From assembly GCF_030247195.1 (NCBI RefSeq), contig NC_080671.1, positions 4,058,501 to 4,122,500 on the forward strand: 64,000 nucleotides of DNA. Direction: 5' to 3'. Position 1 is the first letter of the stretch, and the number at the start of each line of letters is the position of its first letter. Shown here piece after piece: positions 1 through 11,764 of this stretch. The translations under genes and the position numbers were made by a program. This DNA comes from Topomyia yanbarensis (taxonomy: Eukaryota; Arthropoda; Insecta; Diptera; Culicidae). The notes beneath the pieces are model-generated. The model had not been told where the DNA came from and did no database searches. It worked only from the letters and a program-made list of their open reading frames with translations.

Positions 1-353
1 GTATCGAGAGTTGTGTAACTCGAATTGAAATCTACTTACATTCATTTCATTCCGCTAGAAAATATATTGCTGTTTTATTCTATTTCATTGCCACAAGCCT
101 CTCAAAGATATCAGCACGGAAATAAAACTCTAAGGAATAAAACATCATATTTGATTTTGAACATCATCAGCTATACATTTAATTCATAGTTTATTGCTTT
201 AATTTCTGCATCCTTCGGAAAACTCTGCGATGTCTTGCTATCGAAGAAAATTTGAAATTTTCCCCCGAAGCATCAGATTAGATTTTAACAACTACGAATA
301 ATCTCCCCCCGTTCTCTGGTTATGAGTTGACTAGACTATGCTGGTGATTCACC
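1..353 (-). other. 3' flank / 3' UTR of the ETS gene
   Basis: This stretch lies directly downstream of the stop codon of the minus-strand ETS gene. TTTATT on the plus strand at 190-195 and 74-79 reads AATAAA on the minus strand, so either could be its polyadenylation signal, about 160 or 275 bases past the stop. No other feature was seen. Confidence 0.5.
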
Positions 354-1267
354 TTAATTTCCATGATTGTACGTGGATGAGCCAGTGGTAAAGTATGAAC
401 CTCGTTCCGCTTCGTCCGAAACACCACCGTCAGCCGCAGTGGATTGTCCTCCTTGGCAGTTTGGTGGCGATGAACTGCTCTGATGCAGATGTTGATGCTG
501 GTGAGGATGGTGATGATGATGATGATGCAAAGTGCCATCCAACGCCGAGCCGCAACTGCTTCCAACCGTTGCTGGAGTTGCTGTAGTCGTCGTTCCACCG
601 TAAGCCATGTTGAACAGAGCTTCCGGATCACACACGAACTTGTAGACGTACCGTTCGCCGGCTACCTTCTGCATGATTCCCTTCTCGTAGTAATAGCGCA
701 GACTTCGGGATAATTTGTCGTAGTTCATAGCGGGGCGGTTCTTTTGGATTCCCCAGCGACGAGCTACTTCTTCTGGTTCAACCAGTTTGAATTCCATTCC
801 ACGACCGGTCCAAGCAATGCACCCAGCACTGGAAGCAGGCTCGTCTAGTAGTGCCACCAAAAATTGCCACAGTTGGAGGGAACCGCGACGCTGATGAAGC
901 GGGCCGTTCGGAACTGGTAGTGAGTTCAACGGGGATGGATTCGTGGTGGAAATGTTAGTCAATGCCGAAGTATTTCCAGTTCCAGTGTTACAGTAGTCAG
1001 GTTCTGAAGAGGTCACAACATCCGATGGTTGCCGATAGGATGCGTATCCTTGATGGTGTAGAAACGATTCCGTCGCGTCTGTTTGATGAGCGCTGATACT
1101 GTGCGTGTGTTCCAGGGCCGACGATAGATGTGAGGTGGAATCCGGAAAGATTGAGTGCTGGGTGAGCTGCGGTGAAGAGGTTGCCGATTGCTGCTGACTC
1201 TGGAGTTTCAGCGAGGTGTACAGCGGATCGGTGAACATTCGCTCCGAGTAGGTGTGCCATGCTGTTA
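354..1267 (-). CDS. Ets96B: PEA3/ETV1-4-5-type ETS transcription factor, last coding exon (ETS domain)
   Basis: The exon encodes the DNA-binding part of a nuclear sequence-specific transcription factor. It opens after the acceptor tttccgtttcag with two bases that complete a split codon, followed by 303 codons and TAA at 354-356. The ETS domain lies at about 606-884 and starts at [12 protein letters not shown]. The recognition helix region [18 protein letters not shown] and the wing [20 protein letters not shown] match the ETV1/4/5 (PEA3) subfamily, whose fly member is Ets96B. The N-terminal part is rich in S, T and Q. The tail has a run of seven histidines and low-complexity H/Q/S sequence. 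The exon joins in frame, phase 1, to 23513-23650. The longer open frame upstream to 1418 is intronic read-through. The ETS subfamily is near certain; exact orthology is inferred. Confidence 0.95.
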
Positions 1268-1916
1268 CTGAAACGGAAAAGCAGCAGAAATAAATTTTGC
1301 ATGAGTTACAAATATCCCAGAAAGTATGCACTCGCTTTGCATAATTAATCTCGCTAATTTCGAGACGTATTATTCCGGCGAAAACCGAAAAAGTTACCTC
1401 CGACCGAAAGAGAAACAACTGAAATCACAGTCTAATGGCTGTTGCCATTATACGTGGGGGAGGGGTCTCTGTTATGAGGTGTAATCGGATTTAGCATCTC
1501 ATAGAAGCAGCAGGCCATGCCCAAGAGGGAACAGCATTTAGCACGTCATCATAAAGCATCGGCATTGGCAAGAATGGTCCGAGCATTAAATAGCTTCAGC
1601 AGTGGGTAGCTGGTGGAGGGAGATGCTGCAAACAGATTTTTTGGAGGTGAAGTGAATAAGTGAACAATCCCGATGGGATTTCTCGGAAAGGTATAACAAT
1701 GGGTATGAAAATTTAATCAACCTTACTCAAATGCAACGAGGCAGATAGGTTCAAGGGAGCTGTTCGGGCGCAAAATGTGTTTCATAGTGCGCTTTATGGC
1801 AGTTTTCTCTTTCACAGACAAATTTAACTTAAACAGTTTGTTCCAATAGGGTAATCAGCCTATTTTCGCTCTATCCATTTGAAGTCGTTGGTTACAGCAG
1901 TGTCGGCCATTATTGT

Positions 1917-4900
1917 TCAACGCATTGGGATTCGAGTTTTCGTTGCGCTCAAATACAAGCATTTCACTGTTTCCACTGTTTGAATTCTCAATTGCAATGC
2001 TGCTGTGTTTGTTTTATCCACGACCTCATCCAAGTCACTTGGATATCCAATCGTCGGAAGATACTTATGGAACCTAGTCGCCAAGCCCTCTTCGTAAAGC
2101 TCCCAATTCGTAGATTTGGGATTACGATATGTGACGATATCTGCCGAGACGTTTAAATGATCAAAGGCGATGTACTTATGATCAGATAACGACGCTTCGA
2201 GCTCGTTTGGTACGAGCCAGTTTACCAACTCAGTGTCGCGAGTTGTGAGTTCGGATATAAGACATGCGTCAATAGCACTATTCGCAAGTATAGATGAATT
2301 TCGCGCTAAATCGTATTCGGAGTTGGCAGCACCCTCTCAGATTTTAATGAAACTTTCTGTACATGAAGACTTTGTCACAAAAGGCCACTTTGCATACTTT
2401 GTTTTTCCAAAAATGTTCTAGACTGTCTTTCGAAAAGGGTCAAACTTATTTGACCATTTTTTTTCAAATGGCTGTAGTCTAAAAATTATAAATCCTACAA
2501 AAAAATGTTGTAGGAGTGATTTTCACAAAATTAGTCAAATTTTTGAATGAAAATAAGGAACAAATTCTTCATCGACTCCTGCACTGAAAAAAAAATCGAT
2601 TTTAAAAATTTATAGTCGATTTACTAAAAAACCCCTTCTTTGATTTGGATGATTCAAGTTGGGCACTTTCAAGGAGATAGAGTTATTTAAAAAAAAACTT
2701 TTTCTTGCCCAAACTGAATTTTTTCCAGTGTATTTTTATCGAAAACTAAGTCATAACCATCTCAGAATCCAATAAAAACTCAGTTTGTGAGAAGATATTA
2801 TCTAATTTAGCAACAAAGTATATTTTTATTAATCAAGAATCCCATTGAAATGAGTTTTTGTCATTAAACAAATATTCCATCATTACTTCTTTATTTTCTT
2901 ATTTAGTTCTGAGGAAGGATCACGTGACAAACCCACCTTTAACGTACAAATGCTTATGCCCTTCGCGAACATCCACGGCACCTACACGCGCAATCTCTCA
3001 AACATGATAACATCTCGATGATCAGATGAACGTCTCAGGGTTTCTATCTTTGGTATCAGCAGACTAGGTCCATGCCTTCATGTAAACCAATTAAAAAGGA
3101 AAGCTCTTATATCCACTGGACAACACGTTCCATGGTGACAAGACCGGGAACTTCAGTGATATTGAAGCTCTTCCTCTTTTCTAGCATCTAAACCGTACAC
3201 CGAAAATTACGTATAAGATTCACAGTTCGCGCGTGATCATCCAAGAACACATGCGAATGTGCGAAAGGCATACGGTTATAAAATCGAATTTATACATGCG
3301 AAGTTACATACAAACGCACACGCGATTAAACACTTTAGCGTACAAATTTTTGAGCCCTTCGCGATGATACACGCGATCGCAAAATCTCTACGCCCGCACA
3401 TATCTGAACCGTACAATGAATGTCACATTCAGAATAACGGCCCGATGCAATTAGCCTTAAGCAATTAGTGGGAAATGTTGCCTGTCTCGTCTGCAATTGT
3501 AGTGTGTGATTCTGACGGGGAGCCCTTCCGGGGACCTAGCTCTACAACTCCAGTGCTTGAGTTTTCTAATTTTTTGTTTTTAAAAAGGCCTACCTTGTAT
3601 TCCCCCCCCCCCCCCCCCCCTAGGTTGAGGGGTTTGACGGTATTGCAAACATCACCAAGCATATTGCGTGCAACAGTACTAATGAACCTCTGACAGACAA
3701 TTATTTTAAGATGGTTATTGCATTACGCCTGAATAGTGATGCATCGAGGACACCGAGAGGGCTTATGGGTCTTTTTAAGTGTGCAGTTTTTTCATACTCC
3801 GCACCCGCTCAAACAAACGATTACTGGTCTGTGTTGTTGGACATGGCTCGCAGTGCAGTTAATTGTGTTTCGATTTATAGGTCGACTTCGTCATCGCGCT
3901 AATTATTTAAAAAATTGTAAAAGTAGAAGTCTATTGGTGTTAATTAATTTTTGTGCTCATTTGAAAGTTTACATTCAAGTTTGTTATGAATATATACCAA
4001 ATTCGTTATTGATACTTTTTGCATGTATCAGGCAACTAGCTGTTGGGAAATTGGATTCTGAGATGATTATGACTTTCATTGGTTTAGTTTTCGATACAAA
4101 TACACTGAAAAAAAAATTAATTTTTTTTTTCAAATAACTCTTTTCCTTGAAAGTGCCCAACTTGAATTTTTGACAGTAGGTAGGGAATATAATTACCTTT
4201 CTTGGAACAAATTTTCATCCAAATCAAAGATGGGGTTTTTTAGTAAATCGACTTTAAATTTTTAGAATCGATTTTTTTCAGTGTAGGATTCTTTTTAAAA
4301 TATTTTTATTCAAAAATTTAACTAATTTTGTGAAAATAACTCATACAACATTTTTTGGTAGGATTTGTCATTTTTAGACTATAGCCATTTGAAAAAAATG
4401 GTGAAAAAAGTTGGACCCTTTTCAAAAGACAATTTAGATCATTTTTTGAAAACAAAGTATGCAAAGTGGCTTTCTGTGATAAAGTCTTCATGTACAGAAA
4501 GTTTTATTCAAATCTGAGAGGGTGCTGCTAACATTTGTTCTAGTTGGCGCGAAGTTCGTCTATACATGCACGAGGCATTTCATATGGATTTGTCGTGCCA
4601 TTTTTGTTGAAAGCTACGAAGACGGGCTTAGGTAATTTTCCAATTTAGAAGTTCCCTTTATGGAAATTCGATTCTTGAACGAAAGCTATGGAAGCTTTTT
4701 CTTCCTGGACACATATTTCATCATCAGCACTTATTGTACAGCAAATAGAAGATACCAAATATGTTGGCTGCTAATCGCCGACTGCGAACCCCAACATTTA
4801 AATCCCATGATTTTCGAAGAAACAAACGTCAACTGTCAGAGATTCGTTCAATAGAGCAAGGGTAGACCTACGACATTTCGTCCGCGACTGGCGTGTTTTA

Positions 4901-5020
4901 GTTATGTCAGCCATTCAGTCCTCAGCATGGAGAAACACCTTGACTTGGGGCCTCTTGTTTTCAGTCTCCTCTTACGATATGGGAGCAGGAACCCTGTGGA
5001 TCAATTCTAGGTTAAGATAC
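1917..5020 (-). pseudogene. LOA/R1-like non-LTR retrotransposon fragment (copy 1), split by an insertion
   Basis: On the minus strand 1917-2228 encodes part of an endonuclease domain (LSDHKYIAFDHL, then YRNPKSTNWELYEEGLATRF). The same segment is present in the longer copy at 42.7-46.3 kb (LSDHEDIVFEHL, YRNPKSMNWVPYEEG). The upstream part continues at 4565-5020, which aligns with 45.67-46.23 kb, including 'gcacgaggcatttca' and 'gagaaacaccttgacttg'. The gap between the halves is the TIR element at 2293-4560. Frameshifts and stops make this a dead relic. The clade call rests on the LOA/R1-style endonuclease seen here and the RNase H of copy 2. Confidence 0.75.
2293..4560. mobile_element. 2.27 kb TIR element with long inverted arms, inserted in the LOA fragment
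   Basis: The ends are inverted repeats: GATGAATTTCGCGC at 2293 and GCGCGAAGTTCGTC ending at 4560. Arms of roughly 500-600 bases match imperfectly; for example 'gcaccctctcag' at 2330 corresponds to 'ctgagagggtgc' at 4515. TATA flanks both ends (2289-2292 and 4561-4564). The paralogous empty site near 45.68 kb reads gcaagtatacatgcacgagg with a single TATA. A shorter TA duplication with TIR ends TAGA/TCTA is an alternative reading. No transposase frame is visible, so it is probably non-autonomous. Related arms occur at 50.18 and 51.75 kb. The centre holds a C run at about 3601-3620 and unassigned sequence. Confidence 0.8.
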
Positions 5021-5189
5021 TTCATCCCACCGGATGCCACATGGCATGTAGCCTGGTTTTGGGGACTGTTATCAACCTTCTGGTGGACCACAGCCACGTG
5101 GAACTTATTAAGTTGGGTCCGGAGAAACAGAAGGAACGCATGGATCGAATAATTAGAAGGGTCTTGAATAGGAAGAGTGCAAGAAAAGG

Positions 5190-5870
5190 ATCGACAGAAA
5201 GGGGACAAATTGGTTTGTGACAACTACAGTGCTGTCCTAGTTTCTATTTCGAAGCCTCTCACACCTGATAAATGCATTTGTTTGTAGTTGTCAAGCCGAC
5301 TTCATCAATGACAGATCAACTACTGATCAAATCTTTATTATACGGAAAATCACCCAAAAATGTCGGGAATATCAGGTCCCGACGCACCATTTGACAGGGC
5401 CGGCGGAAAGCGTGGGTAGTATGGGTAGTACTACCCACTCGAAAATAACCGACCCTTTTTCAAAAAATTTAGATGCGCAACGCTTGTATCTCGCACTACA
5501 CACATTTGAAAACATCGATGTACCACAATTCCATTCGCATAAACGAACGTGATTTAATGTGAATGTAATGTAAGCGTGTGCATTGCGAAAAGGGAAACAA
5601 TCCTTACTAATGGACCCCTCACCCTATTCTTTCTACCCACTCGGGCGTAAAGTGTTTCGCCGCCCCTGCCATTTGATCATCGACTTCAAATGTGATATGG
5701 TGGACCGTGTAGAGCTATGGCTTCCTCGGGAAGTTGTTAAAACTGATGAAGGTTATGGATGGATGGTGTGCGGTGTAGTATCAATATTTCGGGCGGATTC
5801 TCGGACCTACTCGAATCACGTTGTCCTAGTACTCACAAGGTGATGAACTGTCCTGTATACCATTTAACAC
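5190..5870 (+). pseudogene. RTE-like LINE reverse transcriptase fragment, 5' part
   Basis: Plus-strand frames give KKGDKLVCDNY, then FINDRSTTDQIFIIRKITQK, CREYQVPTHHL, IIDFK and QGDELSC. This is the order of reverse-transcriptase motifs found in RTE-type LINEs. The segment has frameshifts, is interrupted by the MITE at 5395-5668, and is cut at 5871 by the palindromic element. The motif continues past that element at 9267-9555. Upstream (5021-5190) no clear homology was seen. Confidence 0.75.
5395..5668. mobile_element. 274 bp hAT-type MITE
   Basis: The element starts CAGGGCCGGCGG and ends CCGCCCCTG. The 8 bp target CCATTTGA is duplicated exactly at 5387-5394 and 5669-5676. An 8 bp duplication with CAGGG-type ends is the hAT signature. 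Removing the element and one target copy restores the RTE reading THHLIIDFK. It has no coding capacity. Confidence 0.9.
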
Positions 5871-5871
5871 T

Positions 5872-8800
5872 CGGAATACCAAGGGGGTCAAAAAATAGGA
5901 ACGCTTACTTTGACCAGTCATATCTCAGGTGCTACCTAATCGATTTTAAATCTGTCTTCACCACTGGAAAGGTATGTCTTTCGTAAACACATCGCATCGA
6001 TAATAAAATAGGGTTGTCTACCGTAAGTTATAGTGAAATGAGTAAAACAAAGTCAGAGAAGAAAAAATGGGAACGCTACTTTGACTGGCCATATCTTAGC
6101 TGTTTGTTCACCGATTGCAATTTTTTCTTCAGCATTGGATAGGTATATCTTTCACAAAAACAGTCATCAAAAAGTAATGGAAATTAAATTTGTATATCCG
6201 ATGTAATTGTAAAAATATTAATTGAAAGTCAGTACAGACAAAATGAGCATTTCAGTTCAAACAATCGTATCTCAGCCGTTTGTCATCCAATTTCAGTTTT
6301 CCTTACACCTATGATATTCCTAGAGCTTCTAGATTTGTAATGCATGCAATAGATAGTGGATTTTCAAAATATACTATACTTTTTTGAAGTTTTAGGCGGT
6401 ATGATTTTCACAATGCACGTGGCACATGTTTAATTAAATTTTTTTGCGTCTTGTTTAGTTTTACGGTTTGAAATGTAACACGTTTACTGAATAATTCCGC
6501 GTATTACATATGGATATTATTATATCAAAATGTTCGTACAAACGTGGAGAAACGCAATGTTGTATGTTTCAAAATAATAGTGTGTAAAGAAAAATTCAGT
6601 AAATACGGAGAAGTTCAGAATTTTTTAAATATTCGTCATATAACATCAAATTTAAATCGATGACTTTTAGTGTTTTATATACACAAATCTATTGTAATTG
6701 ATGGCAGCTACAACTTCTGAAAGAACAAATTCCTATATTTTCTCAAAAAATAGACAAAAGAACGTAGAACTACAGAGATTTCATTTCATTGGTAAATAAC
6801 TTGAAATGCAAAGCGATGACTTATACTTCTTTATACCCCAATCGATTGTAATTGGATTTCGGTTACAATTGCTGAACGATCAATTTTTATATTTTCTCAA
6901 AAAACAGACAAAAATACGTAGAAGTACAGAAATTTAATTTGGTTGGTAAGTAACTTCGAATTCAGAGCGTTGACTTATACCTTTTTATGTACCAATCGAT
7001 TGTAATTGATTTCGGAAAACAATTTCTGAAAAAAACAAATTCTAAAATTTTCTCTGAAAATAGACTTTATGAAATTTTTGTAGTTTTGTTTATTTTTGTC
7101 TATTTTTGTGAGAAAATATAAAAATTCTAAGTTTAGTTATTGTAGTTGGAATCAATTACAATCGATTGGTACATAAAAAGGTTTAGCTCATCCCGTTGAA
7201 TTCGACAATATTTGCCAACTAAATGAAATTTCTGTACTTCTACGTATTCTTGTCTATTTTTTGAGAAAATTAAAAGTTATCTTTCAGTAATTGTAGCCGA
7301 AATTCAATTACAATCGATTGGTATATAAAGAAGTATAAGTCATCGCTTTGAATTTCAAGTTATTTGCCAATGAAATGAAATTTCTGTAATTCTACGTACT
7401 TTTGTCTATTTTTTGAGAAAATATAGAAATTTGTTCTTTCAGAAATTGTAGCTGCCATCAATTACAATCGATTGGTGTATAAAACACTATAGGTCAACGC
7501 TTTAAATTTAAAGTTATATGACGAATATTTTAAAAATTCTGAACTTCTTCGTATTTACTGAACTTTTCCTACTACACACCATTATTTTGAAACTTACATA
7601 CAATATTGAGTTTCTCCTCTCTTGTGCAAAAATTTTGATATAATAGTATCCATACGTGATATGAAGAAATATTGAGTAGGGGAGACCGGAGCTAGTTAGC
7701 GGTGTTTTCAGTTTTCATTTTTTACCGCTTTGATTTTGGTAAATCTTGAAAAATAGAGCACGTTACATGACAGGGCAGACTGTTGGCAACATCTTTGAAT
7801 TTTATGAAAATGATTGATACGTTGTCTTTATTTCTAGAGACAAAAATATGTGAAACGGAAAAGCCGCCAACTTACCCCAGCCCCGGAATAAGTTGGCGGT
7901 ATGTATGGGGTAAGTTGGCGGAATGCCAGAAAATAAGCCATCAAATGGAAATTCGATTACATCAGTGGTCCTTATGAAATGTGGCGATTGTCTTTTCAAT
8001 AAAACTATATATTATTCGACACTTTTTATTATATTTCAGTCTTAATACCCCGTCATTTTGACTTCGACGCGTACTCCATATACAAAAGCAGTTTTCCGAA
8101 GTTATTCAGGCGATTGTCCGAAATAATTGTCCCCTGCATTGACGAGAGACACTAGAATAAGTTCCTCTTCCTTTGGAGTGAATTCCAGAAATGAAAATAT
8201 TTGATGACTATTTTTGCACTGTAAATAGTACCGCCAGCTTGCCGTGTGCGTCACCGCTAACTTACCCTAACACCATATTTTATGAAAAAGGATTTAAAAA
8301 AATACTTTTGTGTATAGATAGGTGTAATATCTATACGGATACTGAAAGCTCTTTTCACACACTATCGAAAAATATAATCGTTCGAGGAAAGGATTGAAAA
8401 CAACCTTAAATGTTTAAAATTAAGAAAATTTACAAAGTATGCTCAAAAACACAATATCGCCCACAGCTTCTACTAAACAAAATGTTTTGCAACAAAAAAC
8501 ACATTGGATAATGCGTTTCACATTACTTGAGGTTCACAACGAGAGACAGCGCTTTATGTCTATTAGAAATGGAGAGAAGGGGATTCCGCCAATTTACCCC
8601 AACCGCCAACTAGCCCCGGGCTCCTCTAAACATGTTACATTTCAAACTGTATAGCAAAACAAGGCGGATAAAATTGTAACCAACTTTGTTCCGCGTGCAT
8701 TGTGAAGACCATACCGCCTAAAACCTCGAAAAAGTACAGCATTTTTTGACAATCTACTATCTATTGCGTACATTACAAATCTAGAAGCTCTAAGAATTTT

Positions 8801-9266
8801 ATTGGTGTAAGAAAAATTGAAAATGGTTGAGGAACGGCTGAGAGACGATTATTTGAACTGAAACGCTCATTTTGTCTGTACTGACCTTCAATTACTGTTT
8901 TTACAATTACTTCGGATATACAAATTTGTTTTCCATTACTTTTTGATCGCCGTTTTTGTAAAAGATATACAATGGTGAAGAAAAATTTGAAATCGGTGAA
9001 CAAATAGTTAAGATATGGCCAATCAAAGTAGCGTTCCCATTTTTTCTTCTCTGACGTTGTTTTACTCATTTCACTATAACTTGCGGTAGACAACCCTATT
9101 ATTCTATTTCAGTGCAGTTTGTTTACAAAAGATATACCTTTCTAGTGGTTAAGACAGATTTAAAATCGATTTGGTAACAGCTGAGATATGACCGGTCAAA
9201 GTAAGCGTTCCCATTTTTTGGACCCCCTTGGTAGTCCGCGTATCTTTTTACCCCCTTGGTATTCCG
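5872..9266. mobile_element. 3.4 kb palindromic TIR element inserted in the RTE relic
   Basis: The outer ends are CGGAATACCAAGGGGGT at 5872 and its complement ending at 9266. Arms run inwards as near-mirror images: 'gggaacgctactttgact' near 6070 pairs with its complement near 9030, and 6440-7060 folds on 7070-7660. The right arm is longer by the nested MITE at 7679-8626. No transposase was recognised. Both flanks are RTE reverse-transcriptase sequence, but I could not fix the target duplication. Confidence 0.8.
7679..8626. mobile_element. 948 bp MITE with TA target duplication
   Basis: The ends are GGGGAGACCGGAGCTAGTTA and, read inwards from the right, GAGGAGCCCGGGGCTAGTTG. TA flanks both sides (7677-7678 and 8627-8628). 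The mirror arm of the host element (attcagtaaacgtgttac on the minus strand near 6480) gives the empty site with one TA. Internal motifs such as 'ggggtaagttggcgg' repeat the terminal sequence. A TA duplication fits the Tc1/mariner (IS630) superfamily. No transposase is visible. Confidence 0.85.
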
Positions 9267-9555
9267 CAGAGGATGTGATGTGAAGAGTGGAGTTCAACAT
9301 GCGAGACACAATTTTCACAAGATCCGGTCATTTCGTGTGCTTTGCTGACAGCGTGGATGTAATCGCCAGAAACACGAAGGCAGTAGCAGATTTGTTTACT
9401 CGCCTGAAATGCGAAGCACTACAAATAGGACTAAGACGAAGTACATGCTGGCTGGTGGAACTGTGCGCGAAAATGAACGATCAACGGCGATGACTTTGAG
9501 GTGGTTGACGAGTTCACCGACTTAGGTTAATTGGTGATGGCGGATAATAACAAGC
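9267..9555 (+). pseudogene. RTE-like LINE reverse transcriptase fragment, 3' part
   Basis: After the palindromic element the RTE frame resumes: VEFNMRDTIFTRSGHFVCFA, then VDVIARNTKAVADLFTRLK, and further on VVDEFTDLG and LVMADNN. This follows directly from the QGDELSC motif at 5.84 kb. The catalytic FADD is altered to FADS here, and stops follow. Homology ends near 9555. Confidence 0.75.
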
Positions 9556-11430
9556 CGTTTTTGGATGCATTTGGATTCGTAAAACTCACTGTTCATTGTG
9601 CATGGGGTTCACGTTTGCCACAAGTGCATATGGCTTGGCAAACCTGGTACTTCGAAGCAATTTTTGGCAGCGTCTTCCGTTTGAAATGGTCATCTGCAGC
9701 AAACTTGTCCTTACCGTGGAACATTCCTGTTCCGCCAACTGCCTGAAATCGGTTTTGATGTAAGTCATATCATCAAAGACGCAGTTCAGGTATTTAGTTA
9801 TGAGCGTCGTGAGAGTTCTGGTGCTGTTCGTCCGCCCTGTGTTTCACTGTTTCCCGGGCTTGAGTATCGGCCAGATCCCGGCGCAAACAAATACACTATA
9901 CAAATGGACATCAATGGCAATCATGGAGCGCGAGTGGATAAAATTCGGTTCATTACGGTGAAGTGTGAAAAATATACGCAATGATCCTAAAGGTTGGCTT
10001 TAAGAAAAAATATTCATAAGACTCAGTAAAACCACAAGCCTCTTTTTTGTCAGTTTCTATTTCTAATTACATGTTCACTAAAACTTAATAATGGCAAGTA
10101 TTAAACCTAATGTACTGTTTATGTTGTTGAGTCGTTGGACGATGAATGAATTGAGGTACGACTACACGATCTGACACAGCGTACCTCTAATGACGCACTT
10201 AAACAACTTAGATGAGCTTCCTGGTTTTCCCAACCGTGTTCATGTGGTGAGAATGTTTCGGTTAAAACCTATGACCTTCTACCTCGCTATCAGAGCCAAT
10301 TGCGTTGCATATACTCAAAAAAACACTGCTTGCTCACTCGGGACAGACCCCTGCTAAACTAATAAATACGGATCGGAAAGCAGCGAACACTCACTCAACG
10401 ACGATTGTACCTAGTGTCCACAAATCAGCAACTAGCATAACCAACATAGAAGCCAACGCGGAAAACACGGATACATAATTGTAGCTCGTAAAAACAATAA
10501 ACAAGCAAGAACATGCGACCGTGAACACCAATTAAGCAGAAGCTGACATGGACGGACTGGACGTGGATGCGAGAGAAGGCGCATCGATTGACCCCCAGGT
10601 TGTAGTGGATAACACAGCTAATGATTAAAACAACCAGCAAATTACCTCAACAGGATCCAACAGGCGAAAAATAAATATAATTGATTTACGTTTATGTTTG
10701 TTTATAAATTGTTTCGCAAGCGCTTCTAACGAATGAAAGGAAAAGATACGATCTTATAAGGACGTGGACATCAATAGGCAACCATGGAGCGCGACTAAAA
10801 TGTTGCTACTGGTTGGAACTTGAAGTGTCTCGTGAAAATATAGTCTAAGAGAGAACAATAGGTACGAAAATGTAGAGCTATTAAAATACCTTTAAGTCAC
10901 GTGGCACTGCCCGAATAGTTTTTCGAATTGCTACGTACGTGAGTTAAATGGATATTGCCAATGTTGACTACTGCTGTCGATTCGGCGTCAACGGAACAGA
11001 AGAAGCTTCCAAAAATTAAATTCTTTTTCAATAGCGTAGTTAAAAATTTCTTGAAATAGGCGAGCTCAATCATAATCTTTAAATTAAATTTCAGTTGTGT
11101 CTTACGTTTAGTATTCTTTTGTTCGATTTTCTTACGCTTTATCTTTCAATACACAAGATCTTTAGTCTGAGAACCTAACGGGAATACAATCGTATAATTT
11201 AAGTTTTAGCACCGGTTTATGTCACATTTATATAGCATTATTTCGCTCACCTAGCTGTTTACCAATACCGCTTAAAGCATATTTAATTCGTTCCGCTTCC
11301 TATGGTGGCTAGAGGTTAGTTGAGTGTATATTTTGGGCAGTTTAATTCTTATCAATCTTGCACGGGATTTGCTTTTAGACATTCAAATATGCTAGAATTG
11401 CCTTTTACGAAATAATTTAATAGAACAGCA
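9556..11430 (+). other. Unassigned stretch with one uncharacterised reading frame
   Basis: No recognised gene. A plus-strand frame is open over 9685-9984 (99 codons plus TGA) and reads ...GFDVSHIIKDAVQVFSYERR and GLEYRPDPGANKYTIQMDIN, but has no ATG near its start, so it is at best a fragment. Its 3' part recurs imperfectly near 10766 (gacatcaataggcaaccatggagcgcgac), which points to a repeat family. At 10110-10660 the sequence looks LTR-like but no partner was found. The rest is featureless. Confidence 0.3.
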
Positions 11431-11435
11431 CTTGA
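11431..11435. repeat. Target site duplication CTTGA, left
   Basis: CTTGA abuts the 5' LTR and is repeated exactly at 16946-16950 after the 3' LTR. Confidence 0.92.
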
Positions 11436-11638
11436 TGTAATAATATTCATCTGTCTTCATATCTGTGATGCATCCTTGCCTAACTAACACAAATATGCAC
11501 TGTCGTAGGGTGCGCTAACAAATACATATTATGAGCTAGCATAGGACCGCGTCACTCCTTCATCACATAGTTAGTTCGCTCTGTACTACCACGCTGAATA
11601 AAACGTACTTTCTGAAGCTCTTCCCAATACTTAAAACA
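11436..11638 (+). repeat. 5' LTR of the Gypsy element
   Basis: It begins TGTAATAATATTCATC and ends CTTAAAACA. It matches 16737-16945 except for t/a and c/t substitutions and a 6-base length difference near 11604 (aaaacgtac versus aaaacttaataatac). AATAAA within 'gctgaataaaac' is a plausible polyadenylation signal. Confidence 0.95.
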
Positions 11639-11652
11639 TGGTGTCAGGAAGT
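11639..11652 (+). other. Primer-binding site of the Gypsy element
   Basis: TGGTGTCAGGAAG follows the 5' LTR without a gap. It starts with TGG, the complement of a tRNA CCA end. The priming tRNA was not determined. Confidence 0.7.
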
Positions 11653-11764
11653 AAAGTTAAGCTCGCGAATTAAAGTGAAACGGTCTCGAATATCATATTC
11701 GGTACGCTGTCTGCAAAACGGATCGCAGAAAGCAGTAAAAAGTTGTTTTTTTCGAAAGCCAACA

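Noticed and set aside
395..713. Plus-strand frames opposite the ETS exon
   Set aside because: They are antisense shadows of a histidine-rich and ETS-coding region; the minus strand has the recognisable domain.
3475..3693. Overlapping frames around a 20-base C run
   Set aside because: The proline/glycine run derives from the homopolymer; no domain or conservation signal is visible.
10110..10660. Possible solo LTR or BEL-like LTR
   Set aside because: It has TG-start and AATAAA-like features, but no second LTR, no convincing target duplication and no coding partner.
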